A stretch of 32,671 nucleotides of DNA from Planctomicrobium piriforme (GCA_945860955.1 CAMATH010000096.1:1-32671); one strand, 5' to 3'; positions 7,153 through 16,426 are shown, counted from the first letter of the stretch. The notes: generated by a model from the letters alone, not told the origin. Numbers and translations: made by a program.

Positions 7153-9156
7153 ATGAGCCTGTTGGTTGTTGTCGTCGCGTCAGCCGTCATTTTGATGATC
7201 GCGTACTGGACCTACGGTCCGGTGTTGTCGCGGTTGCTCAACCTGCGGGCCGATGTCGCGACACCGGCGGTCACCCTTCGCGACGACGTCGACTACGCGC
7301 CGATCGAATCGAAATTCCTGCTCGGCCAGCACTTCTCGGCGATCGCCGCCGCCGGTCCGATTGTCGGCCCGATTCTTGCCGGTGCGATGTTTGGGTGGCT
7401 CCCCGCGCTACTCTGGATCTTGGTGGGATCGATTTTCATCGGCGGTGTCCACGACATGACGTCGTTGACCGCCTCGATTCGGCACAAAGCGCGGTCGATC
7501 GCCGAGGTGGTGCGCGATCACATGTCGCGCCGAAGCTACATTTTGTTCCTGGCGTTCGTCTGGCTGGCGCTGGTGTACATTATTGTCGCGTTCACCGACG
7601 TCACCGCGACGTCGTTTCTGGGATTGCAGACCCTTGAGAATGACGAAGTGATCACCGGGGGCGGGATCGCGACGTCGTCCCTGTTGTACCTGGCCATTCC
7701 CCTCGTGATGGGGCTGTGCCTCAAGTACACCAAAATGACCATTGGCTGGGCGACGGCGATTTTTCTGCCGCTGGTGGGGGCCGCGATTTGGGTGGGGCAG
7801 TACATTCCGCTGACCGCCGAGAACGCGTTTGGAATGACGGCGTTTGTGGAGCAAGAGTTGCCGGAAGTCCGTGAGAACGCATTGAAGGTACTGACCGAGG
7901 ATCAGCTCAAAATCGTTGCCGAACGGGCGCCACACCCCCGGCAGACGTTCTTGCTGTCGGACGAGAAATTCACGAACGGGCTGAAGCTGTCCCCAGAACA
8001 AAAGAAAGACCTTGCGCCGATCCTGGATCAGCCGGGCCGGAAGTACAATTCGATCATGTCGAATGCCCAGCGTCTGTGGAACGTGGCGCTGCTGGTGTAC
8101 TGCATCGTAGCGTCTGTCGCACCGATGTGGCTGCTGCTCCAACCGCGAGGACACTTGGGGGGTTACTTCCTCTATCTGGCACTGGCCGCCGGGGCGTTGG
8201 GGGTGGTGTTTGGGGGCAAGACCATCGAGTACCCGGCGTTCCGGGGATTCGAAGTGACCAGTTCCAGCGGCTTGATTCAGCCGATGTTTCCGCTGTTGTT
8301 CATCACCATCGCGTGCGGGGCCTGCTCGGGCTTCCATTCCATCATCGCGTCGGGGACCACCTCCAAGCAGTTGCAGCGTGAGCCGGACGCGATGCTGATT
8401 GGTTACGGCTCGATGCTCCTGGAGGCGATGGTCGCGGTCGTGTCGCTGTGCTGCGTCATGATGTTGCGGCCCGATTCTCCTTTGATGTCGGGGGGTGAAC
8501 CCCGACCGAACTTCTTGTATTCCCGCGGCATCGGCAGTTTCTTGAGTGTGGTTGGCGTCCCGGCGACATTGGGTGTTTCGTTCGGGTTGATGGCGTTCAC
8601 GACGTTCGTCTACGACACACTCGATGTGTGTACTCGACTGGGACGCTACATTCTCGAGGAATTGACCGGCTGGAGCGGAAAATGGGGACGGATTGTGACC
8701 ACCGCGCTGACGGCAGGCGTTCCGCTGATGTTTCTGATGTGGCAGCCGACCGACGCGTCGGGTCGGGTCATCGAACGCTGGCGGCTGTTCTGGGACTTGT
8801 TTGGAGCGAGTAACCAACTGCTGGCAGCACTGACGCTGATGGGGGTGACGGTGTGGCTGTGGCGGACACTGCGGGCCAAGTGGGTGCTGGTTGTCACCGG
8901 GTTGCCGTGTGTGTTCATGTATGTGATGAGCATGTGGGCCCTGGTGCGATCGGTGATGCCGCTGTGGGGCGCAGTCTTTGCCCGTTTGTCCCGTGGAGCG
9001 ACGGAGGAGACGGCGCGGCTGATGTCGAATCCGGTCCCGTGGGTGGCGACGGTACTGGCGGGGTTGGGGGCGTTGATGTTAATTGAGGCGCTGCTGATTG
9101 TCTCGTCGGGGATGCGCCAGCCGCCGACGACCCAGGCGGTTCCCGTGATGGGATAG
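7153..9156 (+). CDS. cstA: Carbon starvation protein CstA, peptide/pyruvate transporter family
   Basis: The 667-residue protein is a polytopic inner-membrane transporter of the CstA family, which takes up peptides or pyruvate under carbon limitation in other bacteria. The family signature is clear: ESKFLLGQHFSAIAAAGPIVGPILA near residues 50-75, GGVHDMTSL near 100, and GACSGFHSIIASGTTSKQL near 395-415. More than a dozen hydrophobic segments are visible. A longer frame begins with GTG at 7108. The ATG at 7153 is preferred because the first transmembrane segment starts right after it and the extra 15 residues look unrelated to the family. No good Shine-Dalgarno sequence precedes either start. 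csrA follows on the same strand after a 315-base gap. Confidence 0.93.
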   Translation: MSLLVVVVASAVILMIAYWTYGPVLSRLLNLRADVATPAVTLRDDVDYAPIESKFLLGQHFSAIAAAGPIVGPILAGAMFGWLPALLWILVGSIFIGGVHDMTSLTASIRHKARSIAEVVRDHMSRRSYILFLAFVWLALVYIIVAFTDVTATSFLGLQTLENDEVITGGGIATSSLLYLAIPLVMGLCLKYTKMTIGWATAIFLPLVGAAIWVGQYIPLTAENAFGMTAFVEQELPEVRENALKVLTEDQLKIVAERAPHPRQTFLLSDEKFTNGLKLSPEQKKDLAPILDQPGRKYNSIMSNAQRLWNVALLVYCIVASVAPMWLLLQPRGHLGGYFLYLALAAGALGVVFGGKTIEYPAFRGFEVTSSSGLIQPMFPLLFITIACGACSGFHSIIASGTTSKQLQREPDAMLIGYGSMLLEAMVAVVSLCCVMMLRPDSPLMSGGEPRPNFLYSRGIGSFLSVVGVPATLGVSFGLMAFTTFVYDTLDVCTRLGRYILEELTGWSGKWGRIVTTALTAGVPLMFLMWQPTDASGRVIERWRLFWDLFGASNQLLAALTLMGVTVWLWRTLRAKWVLVVTGLPCVFMYVMSMWALVRSVMPLWGAVFARLSRGATEETARLMSNPVPWVATVLAGLGALMLIEALLIVSSGMRQPPTTQAVPVMG

Positions 9157-9323
9157 GCTGGAATTCCGCACAATCGTCACAACCGGCAAACTCGCTTTGG
9201 GTGGATCGTCGGCATCGTTGGCACAACCGGCGCGCCAGTCGGCCGGGTTGGCGAGAGAGGGCGGAAATGGCGGTTCCGGGCTAGCGTCTCCCTTGACGCG
9301 TGACGATCTTTCATGCACCGCCC

Positions 9324-9408
9324 CTTCGCGCGGCTGTCGTGCGAAGTGACAGGACTCGGCGTCCTGATTCCAAGGGGGGTATCGTACCCAGCGTGGCTGG
9401 TCGCAGCC
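9324..9408 (+). promoter_or_regulatory. Cluster of four consecutive hairpins upstream of csrA
   Basis: Four inverted repeats follow one another: 9324-9346 (9-bp stem with one G-T pair, loop GCTGT), 9350-9366 (CAGGAC/GTCCTG, loop TCGGC), 9377-9389 (GGGTA/TACCC, loop TCG) and 9395-9408 (GGCTG/CAGCC, 4-base loop). They lie 64-148 bases before the csrA start. This could be a structured csrA leader or a small RNA. Apart from this cluster, the 9157-9471 gap shows nothing else recognisable. Confidence 0.4.
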
Positions 9409-9457
9409 TCTGGTCATTGAAGACCGCGATGGACCTGTTAGTCCTTTGCATGACGTT

Positions 9458-9463
9458 AAGGAG
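9458..9463 (+). promoter_or_regulatory. Shine-Dalgarno of csrA containing a GGA motif
   Basis: AAGGAG lies 8 bases before the csrA ATG, an unusually good ribosome site for this window. GGA is the core of CsrA-binding sites. Others occur at 9352-9354 and 9431-9433, so self-repression by CsrA is plausible but unproven. Confidence 0.55.
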
Positions 9464-9471
9464 AAGGCCCG

Positions 9472-9723
9472 ATGCTTGTCCTGTCGAGACAACGCGACGA
9501 GAGCATCATCATCGGTGACAACATTGTGATCACCGTGGTGGATATTCGTGGCGACAAAGTCCGTTTGGGGATCCAGGCCCCCACCGAAATTCCCGTACAC
9601 CGCCAGGAGGTGTATGAGGCGATCCAGCGTGAGCAGGTGAAAACCCAGGGGGGAGAAGCCGAGGTCGTCGATGCGGCGATGTCGAAGTTCCCCAACCGCC
9701 GGGTTCAAAAACCGGCTGGCTGA
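9472..9723 (+). CDS. csrA: Translational regulator CsrA
   Basis: The 83-residue protein is a canonical CsrA. It begins [20 protein letters not shown] and contains [16 protein letters not shown] with Arg44, the residue that contacts RNA in characterised homologues. CsrA dimers bind GGA-containing hairpins in mRNA leaders and change translation or stability. The C-terminal tail after residue 55 is longer than in E. coli (61 residues in total) and rich in charged residues. A strong Shine-Dalgarno site precedes the gene and a strong intrinsic terminator follows 24 bases after the stop, so it is probably a single-gene transcript. No FliW or flagellar gene is in the window. Confidence 0.95.
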   Translation: MLVLSRQRDESIIIGDNIVITVVDIRGDKVRLGIQAPTEIPVHRQEVYEAIQREQVKTQGGEAEVVDAAMSKFPNRRVQKPAG

Positions 9724-9747
9724 GCGGGCCGGTGACCGATTCTTTTC

Positions 9748-9780
9748 CGGAAGTGGATCCGTTCCACTTCCGTTTTTTTT
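9748..9780 (+). terminator. Intrinsic terminator after csrA
   Basis: A perfect 10-bp stem (9748-9757 with 9763-9772, arms CGGAAGTGGA and TCCACTTCCG) with a 5-base loop TCCGT is followed at once by eight T residues. It lies between csrA and the first plausible start of tgt. Confidence 0.88.
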
Positions 9781-9793
9781 CCAGGGTGTTCCC

Positions 9794-10915
9794 ATTCTTC
9801 CACCGTTCCAATTCCAGGTCGAAGGGGTCGACCGTTCGACCCTGGCCCGGGTGGGTCGGCTGGAGACACCGCACGGGGTGGTCGAAACGCCGGCGTTTAT
9901 GCCGGTGGGAACCCTGGCCACGGTCAAGGGGCTGACGGTCGAGCAGCTTCGCCAGGCGCAGGTGCAGATGGTGTTATCCAACACCTACCATCTCGCTCTG
10001 CGTCCGGGGTCCGAGGTCGTCGCCGAGCTGGGAGGGCTGCACCGCTTCATGGGGTGGGATGGCCCCATTCTGACCGACAGTGGAGGCTTTCAGGTCTTCA
10101 GTCTGGCTCGGCTGACGAAGCTGAATGACGACCGGGTGGTGTTTCGTTCACACTTGGATGGAAGTCCACTGGAGTTGTCTCCGGAGCGGGCGGTGGAGAT
10201 TCAGGAGCAGCTTGGTGCCGACTTCATCATGTGCTTGGATGAATGTCCACCCCATGATGTCGCGCGAGACAAGGTCTTGATCGCTGTCGACCGAACCACC
10301 CGCTGGGCAGAGCGGTGTCGAAAATCACAACGCCGGGTGGATCAGGCGTTGCTTGGTATCGTGCAGGGAGGAACGCACCTCGATCTGCGGACCCGGTCGG
10401 CGGAGGCCTTGGTAGCGCTCGACTTTCCGGGATATGCGGTGGGAGGCCTGAGCGTTGGGGAGTCCCCTGCGGAAATGTACACGACACTGGATGGAACGGT
10501 CCCCCTATTGCCGGCCGACAAACCACGATATCTGATGGGGGTGGGGCGGCCGATCGATCTGGTCGAAGCGGCGACGCGGGGGATCGATCTGTTTGACTGC
10601 GTGATGCCGACGCGAAATGGGCGTAACGCCATGGCATTTACGAGCTTAGGGCCGATCCGGATCAAAAATCTGAAGTATCAGAAGGACACGCGACCGCTGG
10701 ATGAACGATGTCCGTGCCCGGTCTGTGCGCACCATACCCGGGCGTACATCCGGCACCTGTTTTTGGTGAACGAAATGTTGGGACCGATTTTGGTCTCGTG
10801 GCATAACGTCGCGTACTACCAGCAGTTGTTGCGGGAATTGCGGGAGGCGGTGCGGGCGGGTGAGGGGGCGGAGTTCCGCAGGCTTCAACTTGCCCGATGG
10901 GGCGAAAATCCCTAA
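9794..10915 (+). CDS. tgt: Queuine/preQ1 tRNA-guanine transglycosylase
   Basis: Tgt exchanges guanine-34 of GUN-anticodon tRNAs for the queuosine precursor preQ1. Visible marks are [10 protein letters not shown] near residues 31-40, [12 protein letters not shown] around Asp95, [14 protein letters not shown] with the nucleophile Asp near 266, and the zinc site CPCPVC...H near 305-325. The start is a problem. The frame is open back to an ATG at 9671, but that lies inside csrA and before the csrA terminator, and the added residues do not look like Tgt. Between the terminator and the conserved FQFQVEG there is no in-frame ATG, GTG or TTG. ATT at 9794 has AGGG 7 bases upstream and gives 373 residues, the normal family length, so it is used here. 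yajC and secDF follow, as in many bacteria. Confidence 0.88.
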   Translation: MLPPFQFQVEGVDRSTLARVGRLETPHGVVETPAFMPVGTLATVKGLTVEQLRQAQVQMVLSNTYHLALRPGSEVVAELGGLHRFMGWDGPILTDSGGFQVFSLARLTKLNDDRVVFRSHLDGSPLELSPERAVEIQEQLGADFIMCLDECPPHDVARDKVLIAVDRTTRWAERCRKSQRRVDQALLGIVQGGTHLDLRTRSAEALVALDFPGYAVGGLSVGESPAEMYTTLDGTVPLLPADKPRYLMGVGRPIDLVEAATRGIDLFDCVMPTRNGRNAMAFTSLGPIRIKNLKYQKDTRPLDERCPCPVCAHHTRAYIRHLFLVNEMLGPILVSWHNVAYYQQLLRELREAVRAGEGAEFRRLQLARWGENP

Positions 10916-11172
10916 GATGCCGCGATTGTTCCGGCGGGGAAAGAGTTTCTGTCGAATCTCTTGTCCGGCAGCCGGGTTGTCGCGCGGGGTAGGCGTCGGA
11001 GAAACACGGCCATGAAGGGCCTGTGCCGGCGCGTCGTCGGATGCGAGTGCGGGAGGGAATCCCCCATTCGAATCCGGGGCCGGCGGGACCACCCCCAATG
11101 CCACGTCGGGACGACGCCGACCGGCATCGCGCCAGGCGTTGGAGTTCCACTACAGCTTCAGGTAGCTCGCCG

Positions 11173-11541
11173 ATGGATTTGTCTCAGTTGTTGTCGCTGG
11201 CCCAAGAGGCTGCGGAGAAGGGGGCCGATGCGCCCGCGCCGCCCGGTGGGTTTGACATCGTGACGCTCGCCCCGATCGCGATGATGCTGGGAATTTTCTA
11301 TCTGCTGATCCTCCGTCCGCAACAGCGCGAGGCGGCCAAACGGCAGGCGGAGCTGCAGAAGCTCAAGAAAGATGACGAAGTCGTGACGATTGGTGGCATG
11401 ATCGGGACGATTGCCAATTTGTCGGACGATGGCCGCGAGGTGACCCTCAAGGTCTCCGACAACACCCGCGTGCGGATTTTGCGGTCCGCCGTTCAGACCA
11501 TTGTGCCCGGCAAGTCGGAAGCGCCAAAGCCGACCGCTTGA
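11173..11541 (+). CDS. yajC: Preprotein translocase accessory subunit YajC
   Basis: The 122-residue protein has one transmembrane segment at about residues 29-47 ending in the family motif LILRPQQREAAKR. A small basic domain follows with LKKDDEVVTIGGMIGTI at about 70-86. YajC associates with SecDF in the inner membrane. The ATG at 11173 is preferred over in-frame starts further upstream because it gives the normal family size and the upstream residues are Arg/Pro-rich with no family resemblance. It sits between tgt and secDF in the classical order. The 257-base gap before it is GC-rich and shows no clear gene. Confidence 0.93.
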   Translation: MDLSQLLSLAQEAAEKGADAPAPPGGFDIVTLAPIAMMLGIFYLLILRPQQREAAKRQAELQKLKKDDEVVTIGGMIGTIANLSDDGREVTLKVSDNTRVRILRSAVQTIVPGKSEAPKPTA

Positions 11542-11624
11542 GGTTGCCGACCACCTGAGATTGATGGGGCGGCGATTCAGCGCTTCGAAGCCCAAATAAT
11601 TGAGGACATTCAGGACCGAATTCC

Positions 11625-14600
11625 ATGACGTTTGTTTCGCAGAACTTCGAGATCTTCATCTACTTTCTGATCGCGTTCGTGCTGCCATTCCTGGCGGCGC
11701 ACTTGCTGTGCAAGTCGCTCCGCGTGAAGGAATTCAGTTGGCGGTTGGGGATGGTCTTCTTCTTCATCACCGTGTCACTGCTGCCTTTTCTTGCAAAAAT
11801 GGTGCAGCGGGATCGCTACGTCTACCAAAGTGCGACCGATCTTCGATGGGTTTCGATCGACAAGGTGGAAGAGACGGTTGACCCGAAAACCGACGCCGTC
11901 TCCGCTGTCGAAAAGTCCTCGGGGATCGCGCTGACTCGCGTTCCGCTGAACCTGAACGACATGGAGCTCAAGGACGGTCAGTGGTTGTTCATCGACCCGG
12001 CCGTCGAGCGGGCCAAAAAGGACTCCGAAAAGAACAAGCGCGACAAAGCGAAAAAGGCGGCGGCGAAGGAAATCGCCGAGAAGGCGGCCGCTGAACCGGT
12101 CGAAGTCGTCAATCGGCTGTCGTTCAATCCCGCCAATTGGCGGAAGGCGTTGAGTTTTGGCATCGACCTCGCGGGGGGGACGAATCTGATTTACGAAATC
12201 TCCGACGTCGATGGCGGCGGGCAAGACGTCGAAGTCGACGCGTCACTCATGGACCGTATGGTGGGCGCGGTTCAGAAACGCGTGAACCCCGATGGTACGA
12301 AGGAAATTGTCGTTCGCCGAATCGGTGAAAAGCGGATCGAAATTATTCTCCCCGGTGCCGACCCCGCCGTGGTCGAGCAAATCAAGCAGCAGATCACCCA
12401 ACTGGGAAGCCTGGAGTTCGCGATTCTGGCGAATCCCACCGATCATGGCGAATTGATCCGTCAGGCGATTGCCAGCCCGGCTCGTAAAGTGCAGGCGGGG
12501 GGTTATCAGGGACAATGGCTGCCGATCGCACCGGCCCGCGATTCCGCGGGTCGCGAATCGCCGAATACCGAGTTCTCCGCGAGTCGCGACGTCGCTCGGC
12601 GACAGATCGTCGGACGCCCCAAGGGATTTGAGGAGATTCTGGTGGTGTTCGACGCGCCCGAACGGCGGGTGACGGGACACTTCCTCCAGAAGGCCTCGGT
12701 GACAACCAGCCAGAAGCACGGTGGTCCTGCGGTGTCGTTCCGCTTTAATATTCCCGGTGGCTATCGGTTCCGCGATCTCACGACGAAAAACGCACCCCGG
12801 CAAGACGGGTCGGTGCGATTGTTGGCCGTTTTGCTGAACGGCGAAGTTCAAACCGCCCCGAGCATCAACTCTCCCATCGAGCGAGATGGGATCATTGAAA
12901 GCCAAAATTTCCAGCTCGACGAAGTTCAGAAATACGTCAACGTGCTGAATGCGGGCGCGTTGCCGATTCCCCTGAAGGAGGCTCCGATCAGCGAGTTCAC
13001 GATCAGCCCGACGCTTGGTGCCGACGTGCAGTCCAAGGGGCGCTTGTCGCTGATTGTCTCGTCCGCCGTCGTGTTGCTGTTCATGGCGGTTTACTACCGG
13101 ACGGCGGGCCTGATCGCCAATATCGCCTTGCTGATGAACCTGTTGTTCATCGTGTCGGCGATGGTCGTAATGAAGGCAGCGTTCACTCTGCCAGGGTTGG
13201 CGGGTCTGGTGTTGAGTGCCGGTATGGCGGTCGACGCGAACGTTCTCATCTATGAACGCATGCGTGAGGAGCTGCAGCGCGGTGCCAGTCTGCGGATGGC
13301 GATCAGCAGCGGCTTTGACAAGGCGTTCGTCGCCATTTTCGACGCGAATATCACCACCCTGATCACAGCCGCCATCCTTTGGTGGATTGGTACCGAACAG
13401 GTCAAAGGTTTTGCCGTCTCGCTCTTCATCGGGCTGGTGGTGAACCTCTACACCGCCGTCTATTGCAGCCGGCTGTTCTTCAACATCCTCGAACGTTCGC
13501 GGCTGATGAAGAAGGTCAACTTCATGAACGCGATCGGTACGACGAACTTCGATTTCGTCGGCAAGCAGAATATCGCCATCGCCGCTTCAACGATTCTGGT
13601 TCTGGTTGGCCTGGTGGCATTCATCGCCCGTGGCCCAACGAACTACGACATCGATTTCACCGGCGGAACGTCGGTGACGATGCAATTCGAAAAGCCGCAG
13701 GAAACCGATACCGTTCGCAAGTCGCTTGAGACCGCGTTCAATAGCAAGAACATCACCGTCGAAGAGCTGTCGCCGTCAGCGGACATCGCCTCGGGAACCT
13801 TCTTCCGATTCCGCCTGGCGAACGAAACCGGCACATTGATGCCGCGATCTGAAATTGAGGAGACGGTGAACAAGGCGTTCCCGAACATGCTGGTCCGACG
13901 GACCATGCGGGCGGCGGAACTCGTGAACATTCCGGAACCGGAAAAGACCGACGACGCCGACGCGACTGCGGTGAAAGACGAATACGCCGGCGGGCATCGC
14001 GTGAAGCTGAATTTCGCCGACGCCCAAGGGGTCGCGAATCGCGCTTCAGAGATCGCTCCCTCGACCCTTTCGGGATTGATTCAGCGCAAGCTGGAGGCGA
14101 TTCCTGGCGAGGAAGAATCGGGTTCCAAATACGCCCGTGCCGACTCGTTGTTCACCCTGGAGGGGTTGGCCGGCAGCGGTCTGCAAGTGGCCGGCTCGAA
14201 GTCGCGGACCTTTTCCGAGTTGGAGCTGAAGGCCACACCGGTCATCTCCACGGAGGATCTGTCGGCCGCGTTGAAACAGATCTCGGGCGATATGGAGAAT
14301 TCGCCCGTATTCGACGAAGTGACCAGCTTCGAAAGTTCGGTCGCCTCCGAGGCGAAAATCAAGGCGCTCATCGCCATCGTCCTCAGCATGATCGCGATCG
14401 TCGCGTACGTGTGGTTCCGCTTCAACAACCTGATCTTCGGCCTGGCTGCGGTGGTCGCACTGGCTCACGACGTGCTGGTGACTCTCGGGATGGTGGCGAT
14501 CGCCTCCTACGTCTCGAAGACCCCGATGGGTGGCATTTTCATGTTCACCGATTTCAAGATCAACATGTCGATGATCGCCGCGTTTCTGACAATCGTCGGT

Positions 14601-14942
14601 TACTCGATCAACGACACGATCGTGATTTTCGACCGGCTGCGTGAGGTCCGCGGGAAGAATCCCAACGTCACCAAGGAGATGATCAACTCGACGGTCAATC
14701 AAACTTTGAGCCGCACGATTCTCACCGCAGTGACCGTGTTCCTGACCGTGGTGATTCTGTACATCCTGGGTGGCGAAGGAATTCACGGATTCGCGTTCTG
14801 TATGGTGATCGGTGCCGTGGCCGGCACGTACAGCACGGTTTACATCGCCAGCCCGCTGGTTCTGTGGTTCATGGAAAAGTTCCATGTTCAGCCGCCGACC
14901 ACCGTCGGGAAGAAATCGGTTCCTCGTCCCGAAGCCGCCTGA
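11625..14942 (+). CDS. secDF: Fused protein-export membrane protein SecD-SecF
   Basis: The 1105-residue protein fuses SecD and SecF, which use the proton gradient to help pull proteins through SecYEG. SecD marks are IDLAGGTNLIYEI near 180-193 and GMAVDANVLIYERMREEL near 531-548. SecF marks are DIDFTGGTSV near 674-683 and GYSINDTIVIFDRLREV near 992-1008. Two sets of membrane segments end the halves. Two hydrophobic stretches (about 8-29 and 40-58) precede the periplasmic P1 region, where most SecD proteins have one. A Lys/Ala/Glu-rich charged segment follows (about 120-150). The SecF half also carries a large soluble insert (about 770-870). The ATG at 11625 fits the N-terminal membrane segment. 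Confidence 0.95.
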   Translation: MTFVSQNFEIFIYFLIAFVLPFLAAHLLCKSLRVKEFSWRLGMVFFFITVSLLPFLAKMVQRDRYVYQSATDLRWVSIDKVEETVDPKTDAVSAVEKSSGIALTRVPLNLNDMELKDGQWLFIDPAVERAKKDSEKNKRDKAKKAAAKEIAEKAAAEPVEVVNRLSFNPANWRKALSFGIDLAGGTNLIYEISDVDGGGQDVEVDASLMDRMVGAVQKRVNPDGTKEIVVRRIGEKRIEIILPGADPAVVEQIKQQITQLGSLEFAILANPTDHGELIRQAIASPARKVQAGGYQGQWLPIAPARDSAGRESPNTEFSASRDVARRQIVGRPKGFEEILVVFDAPERRVTGHFLQKASVTTSQKHGGPAVSFRFNIPGGYRFRDLTTKNAPRQDGSVRLLAVLLNGEVQTAPSINSPIERDGIIESQNFQLDEVQKYVNVLNAGALPIPLKEAPISEFTISPTLGADVQSKGRLSLIVSSAVVLLFMAVYYRTAGLIANIALLMNLLFIVSAMVVMKAAFTLPGLAGLVLSAGMAVDANVLIYERMREELQRGASLRMAISSGFDKAFVAIFDANITTLITAAILWWIGTEQVKGFAVSLFIGLVVNLYTAVYCSRLFFNILERSRLMKKVNFMNAIGTTNFDFVGKQNIAIAASTILVLVGLVAFIARGPTNYDIDFTGGTSVTMQFEKPQETDTVRKSLETAFNSKNITVEELSPSADIASGTFFRFRLANETGTLMPRSEIEETVNKAFPNMLVRRTMRAAELVNIPEPEKTDDADATAVKDEYAGGHRVKLNFADAQGVANRASEIAPSTLSGLIQRKLEAIPGEEESGSKYARADSLFTLEGLAGSGLQVAGSKSRTFSELELKATPVISTEDLSAALKQISGDMENSPVFDEVTSFESSVASEAKIKALIAIVLSMIAIVAYVWFRFNNLIFGLAAVVALAHDVLVTLGMVAIASYVSKTPMGGIFMFTDFKINMSMIAAFLTIVGYSINDTIVIFDRLREVRGKNPNVTKEMINSTVNQTLSRTILTAVTVFLTVVILYILGGEGIHGFAFCMVIGAVAGTYSTVYIASPLVLWFMEKFHVQPPTTVGKKSVPRPEAA

Positions 14943-14978
14943 TCGCGACGGCTCCGCCTGTAGTGTGCGACCGCTCCC

Positions 14979-15545
14979 ATGCCCCGTTCGCTCCGCGGAC
15001 ATTTGCTGATCGCCGGCCGTCGGCTTCGCGATACGAATTTCTTCCGCAGCGTTGTGTTGATGGTCGAACACAACGCTGAGGGGGCGATGGGGGTGGTGTT
15101 GAATCAGCCGACCGAGATCACCGTTTCGTCGGCGTTGGAGTCGGTGACCGAGATGCCCGAGACGGGAGAGCTGGTTTATCTCGGCGGACCGGTGGAACGG
15201 CAGGCGCTGTTCATTGTCCACAATGCGGCCGACCTGCAATCGAACAACAACGAGATTCTGGACGGAGTCTATCTGGGGGCCGGTCCGGACGATTTTGAAA
15301 CGATCGTCCGCCGGGTCGCGATGGGGGAGGCCCCGCTCCGATACCGCATGTTTTTTGGATGTGCCGGCTGGGGTCCACGCCAGTTGGAAGGGGAATTGAA
15401 GCGGAACGATTGGATGGTTCTTCCGGCTCGCTCCGAACACATCTTCCCTGACGATCCCTACACGCTTTGGGATCACGTCGCGGCGGAATATCAGAAATTG
15501 CATCCCCCCGTGAAGGGAATTCCCACGGATCCACGGTGGAACTGA
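14979..15545 (+). CDS. yqgE: UPF0301/YqgE (AlgH-like) family protein
   Basis: The 188-residue protein matches the YqgE/AlgH family. It begins with LRGHLLIAGRRLRDTNFFRSV, and GAMGVVLNQPTE (about 35-46), VYLGGPVERQALFIVH (about 66-82) and FFGCAGWGPRQLEGEL (about 125-140) follow. The biochemical role of the family is not settled. It starts 36 bases after secDF and its last bases overlap the likely GTG start of truA, which suggests that secDF, yqgE and truA are co-transcribed. Confidence 0.92.
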   Translation: MPRSLRGHLLIAGRRLRDTNFFRSVVLMVEHNAEGAMGVVLNQPTEITVSSALESVTEMPETGELVYLGGPVERQALFIVHNAADLQSNNNEILDGVYLGAGPDDFETIVRRVAMGEAPLRYRMFFGCAGWGPRQLEGELKRNDWMVLPARSEHIFPDDPYTLWDHVAAEYQKLHPPVKGIPTDPRWN

Positions 15546-16426
15546 CACCGTCTGATTCTGCCCCGACTGTCCCGTTGTCGTCCTCGGGATTTCGCAACGT
15601 TCGGTTGACGCTGGCCTATGATGGCGGTGGCTTCTGCGGTTGGCAGATTCAGTCCAATGGCCCGTCGGTCCAGGCCGAAGTGCAGCGTGCCATTCGCCAG
15701 TTGACGGGTGAAGAGGTGGCTGTCTATTCCGCCGGTCGGACCGACTCGGGAGTCCATGCGCTGGGGCAGGTGGCCAACTTTTTCACCGGCAGCCCCATTC
15801 CGCCAGCGAAGTTCGGGGCAGCACTGCAATCGCATCTTCCACCGACGATTGTCGTTCTCGATTCCCGCGAAGTCCCCGCGGCGTTTCATGCGACGTTTTC
15901 CGCGCGCTGGAAACGCTATCGTTACGTGATTGACAACAGCCACATCGCACTGCCGTTCCTTGCCGGGTATTCGTGGTGGATGCGTCGTCGGCTCGATGCG
16001 GAGGCGATGCACGATGCCGCCCAATTGCTGGTGGGCAAGCATGATTTTCGCAGCTTTGAGACCGACTGGCCGAACAAAGTGACCAGTGTTCGCACGGTCT
16101 TTGAATTGAAGGTGTTTCGGCAACCCCTGTGTTCACCTTGGCTGCGGGCCTCCGCAGTGCCACCGGCAGTGGCTCATTCCACGGATGACACGCTGATTTT
16201 CCTGGAAATCGTCGCGGACGGCTTCTTGTACAACATGGTCCGCAGCATCACCGGCACGTTAATCGAAGTCGGCCGCGGCAACCGGACCGCGACTGATGTG
16301 CGGCGGATTCTGGAATCCCAACGCCGCGCGAACGCCGGAATGACTGCCCCCGCAGGCGGGTTGTATATGGTTGAGGTGGAGTACGACCGGGACTGGCAAG
16401 AATCTGTTCCGAAGACCGGGCATTGA
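15536..16426 (+). CDS. truA: tRNA pseudouridine(38-40) synthase TruA
   Basis: TruA makes pseudouridine at positions 38-40 of the tRNA anticodon arm. The catalytic motif AGRTDSGVHALGQVANF is present, with Asp70 as the nucleophile in this numbering. LAYDGGGFCGWQ (about 26-37) and FLYNMVRSITGTLIEVGRG near the C-terminus are also typical. The frame is open from an ATG at 15467, but that would overlap yqgE by 79 bases. GTG at 15536 overlaps it by 10 and gives 296 residues, still slightly long for the family, and a TTG near 15575 is another possibility. The start is therefore uncertain while the function is not. Confidence 0.92.
   Translation: MELTPSDSAPTVPLSSSGFRNVRLTLAYDGGGFCGWQIQSNGPSVQAEVQRAIRQLTGEEVAVYSAGRTDSGVHALGQVANFFTGSPIPPAKFGAALQSHLPPTIVVLDSREVPAAFHATFSARWKRYRYVIDNSHIALPFLAGYSWWMRRRLDAEAMHDAAQLLVGKHDFRSFETDWPNKVTSVRTVFELKVFRQPLCSPWLRASAVPPAVAHSTDDTLIFLEIVADGFLYNMVRSITGTLIEVGRGNRTATDVRRILESQRRANAGMTAPAGGLYMVEVEYDRDWQESVPKTGH

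Noticed and set aside
7408-8817. A 469-codon open frame on the minus strand
   Set aside because: It is opposite cstA and extremely rich in Arg, Gln and His, as expected for the antisense of a membrane-protein gene.
11061-11080. A tRNA T-loop-like ATTCGAATCC in the gap before yajC
   Set aside because: The flanking bases do not form a 5-bp T stem, and no acceptor, D or anticodon arms can be placed around it.
14046-15548. A 500-codon open frame on the minus strand
   Set aside because: It covers the antisense of the secDF end and yqgE, both well recognised. It has no family resemblance.
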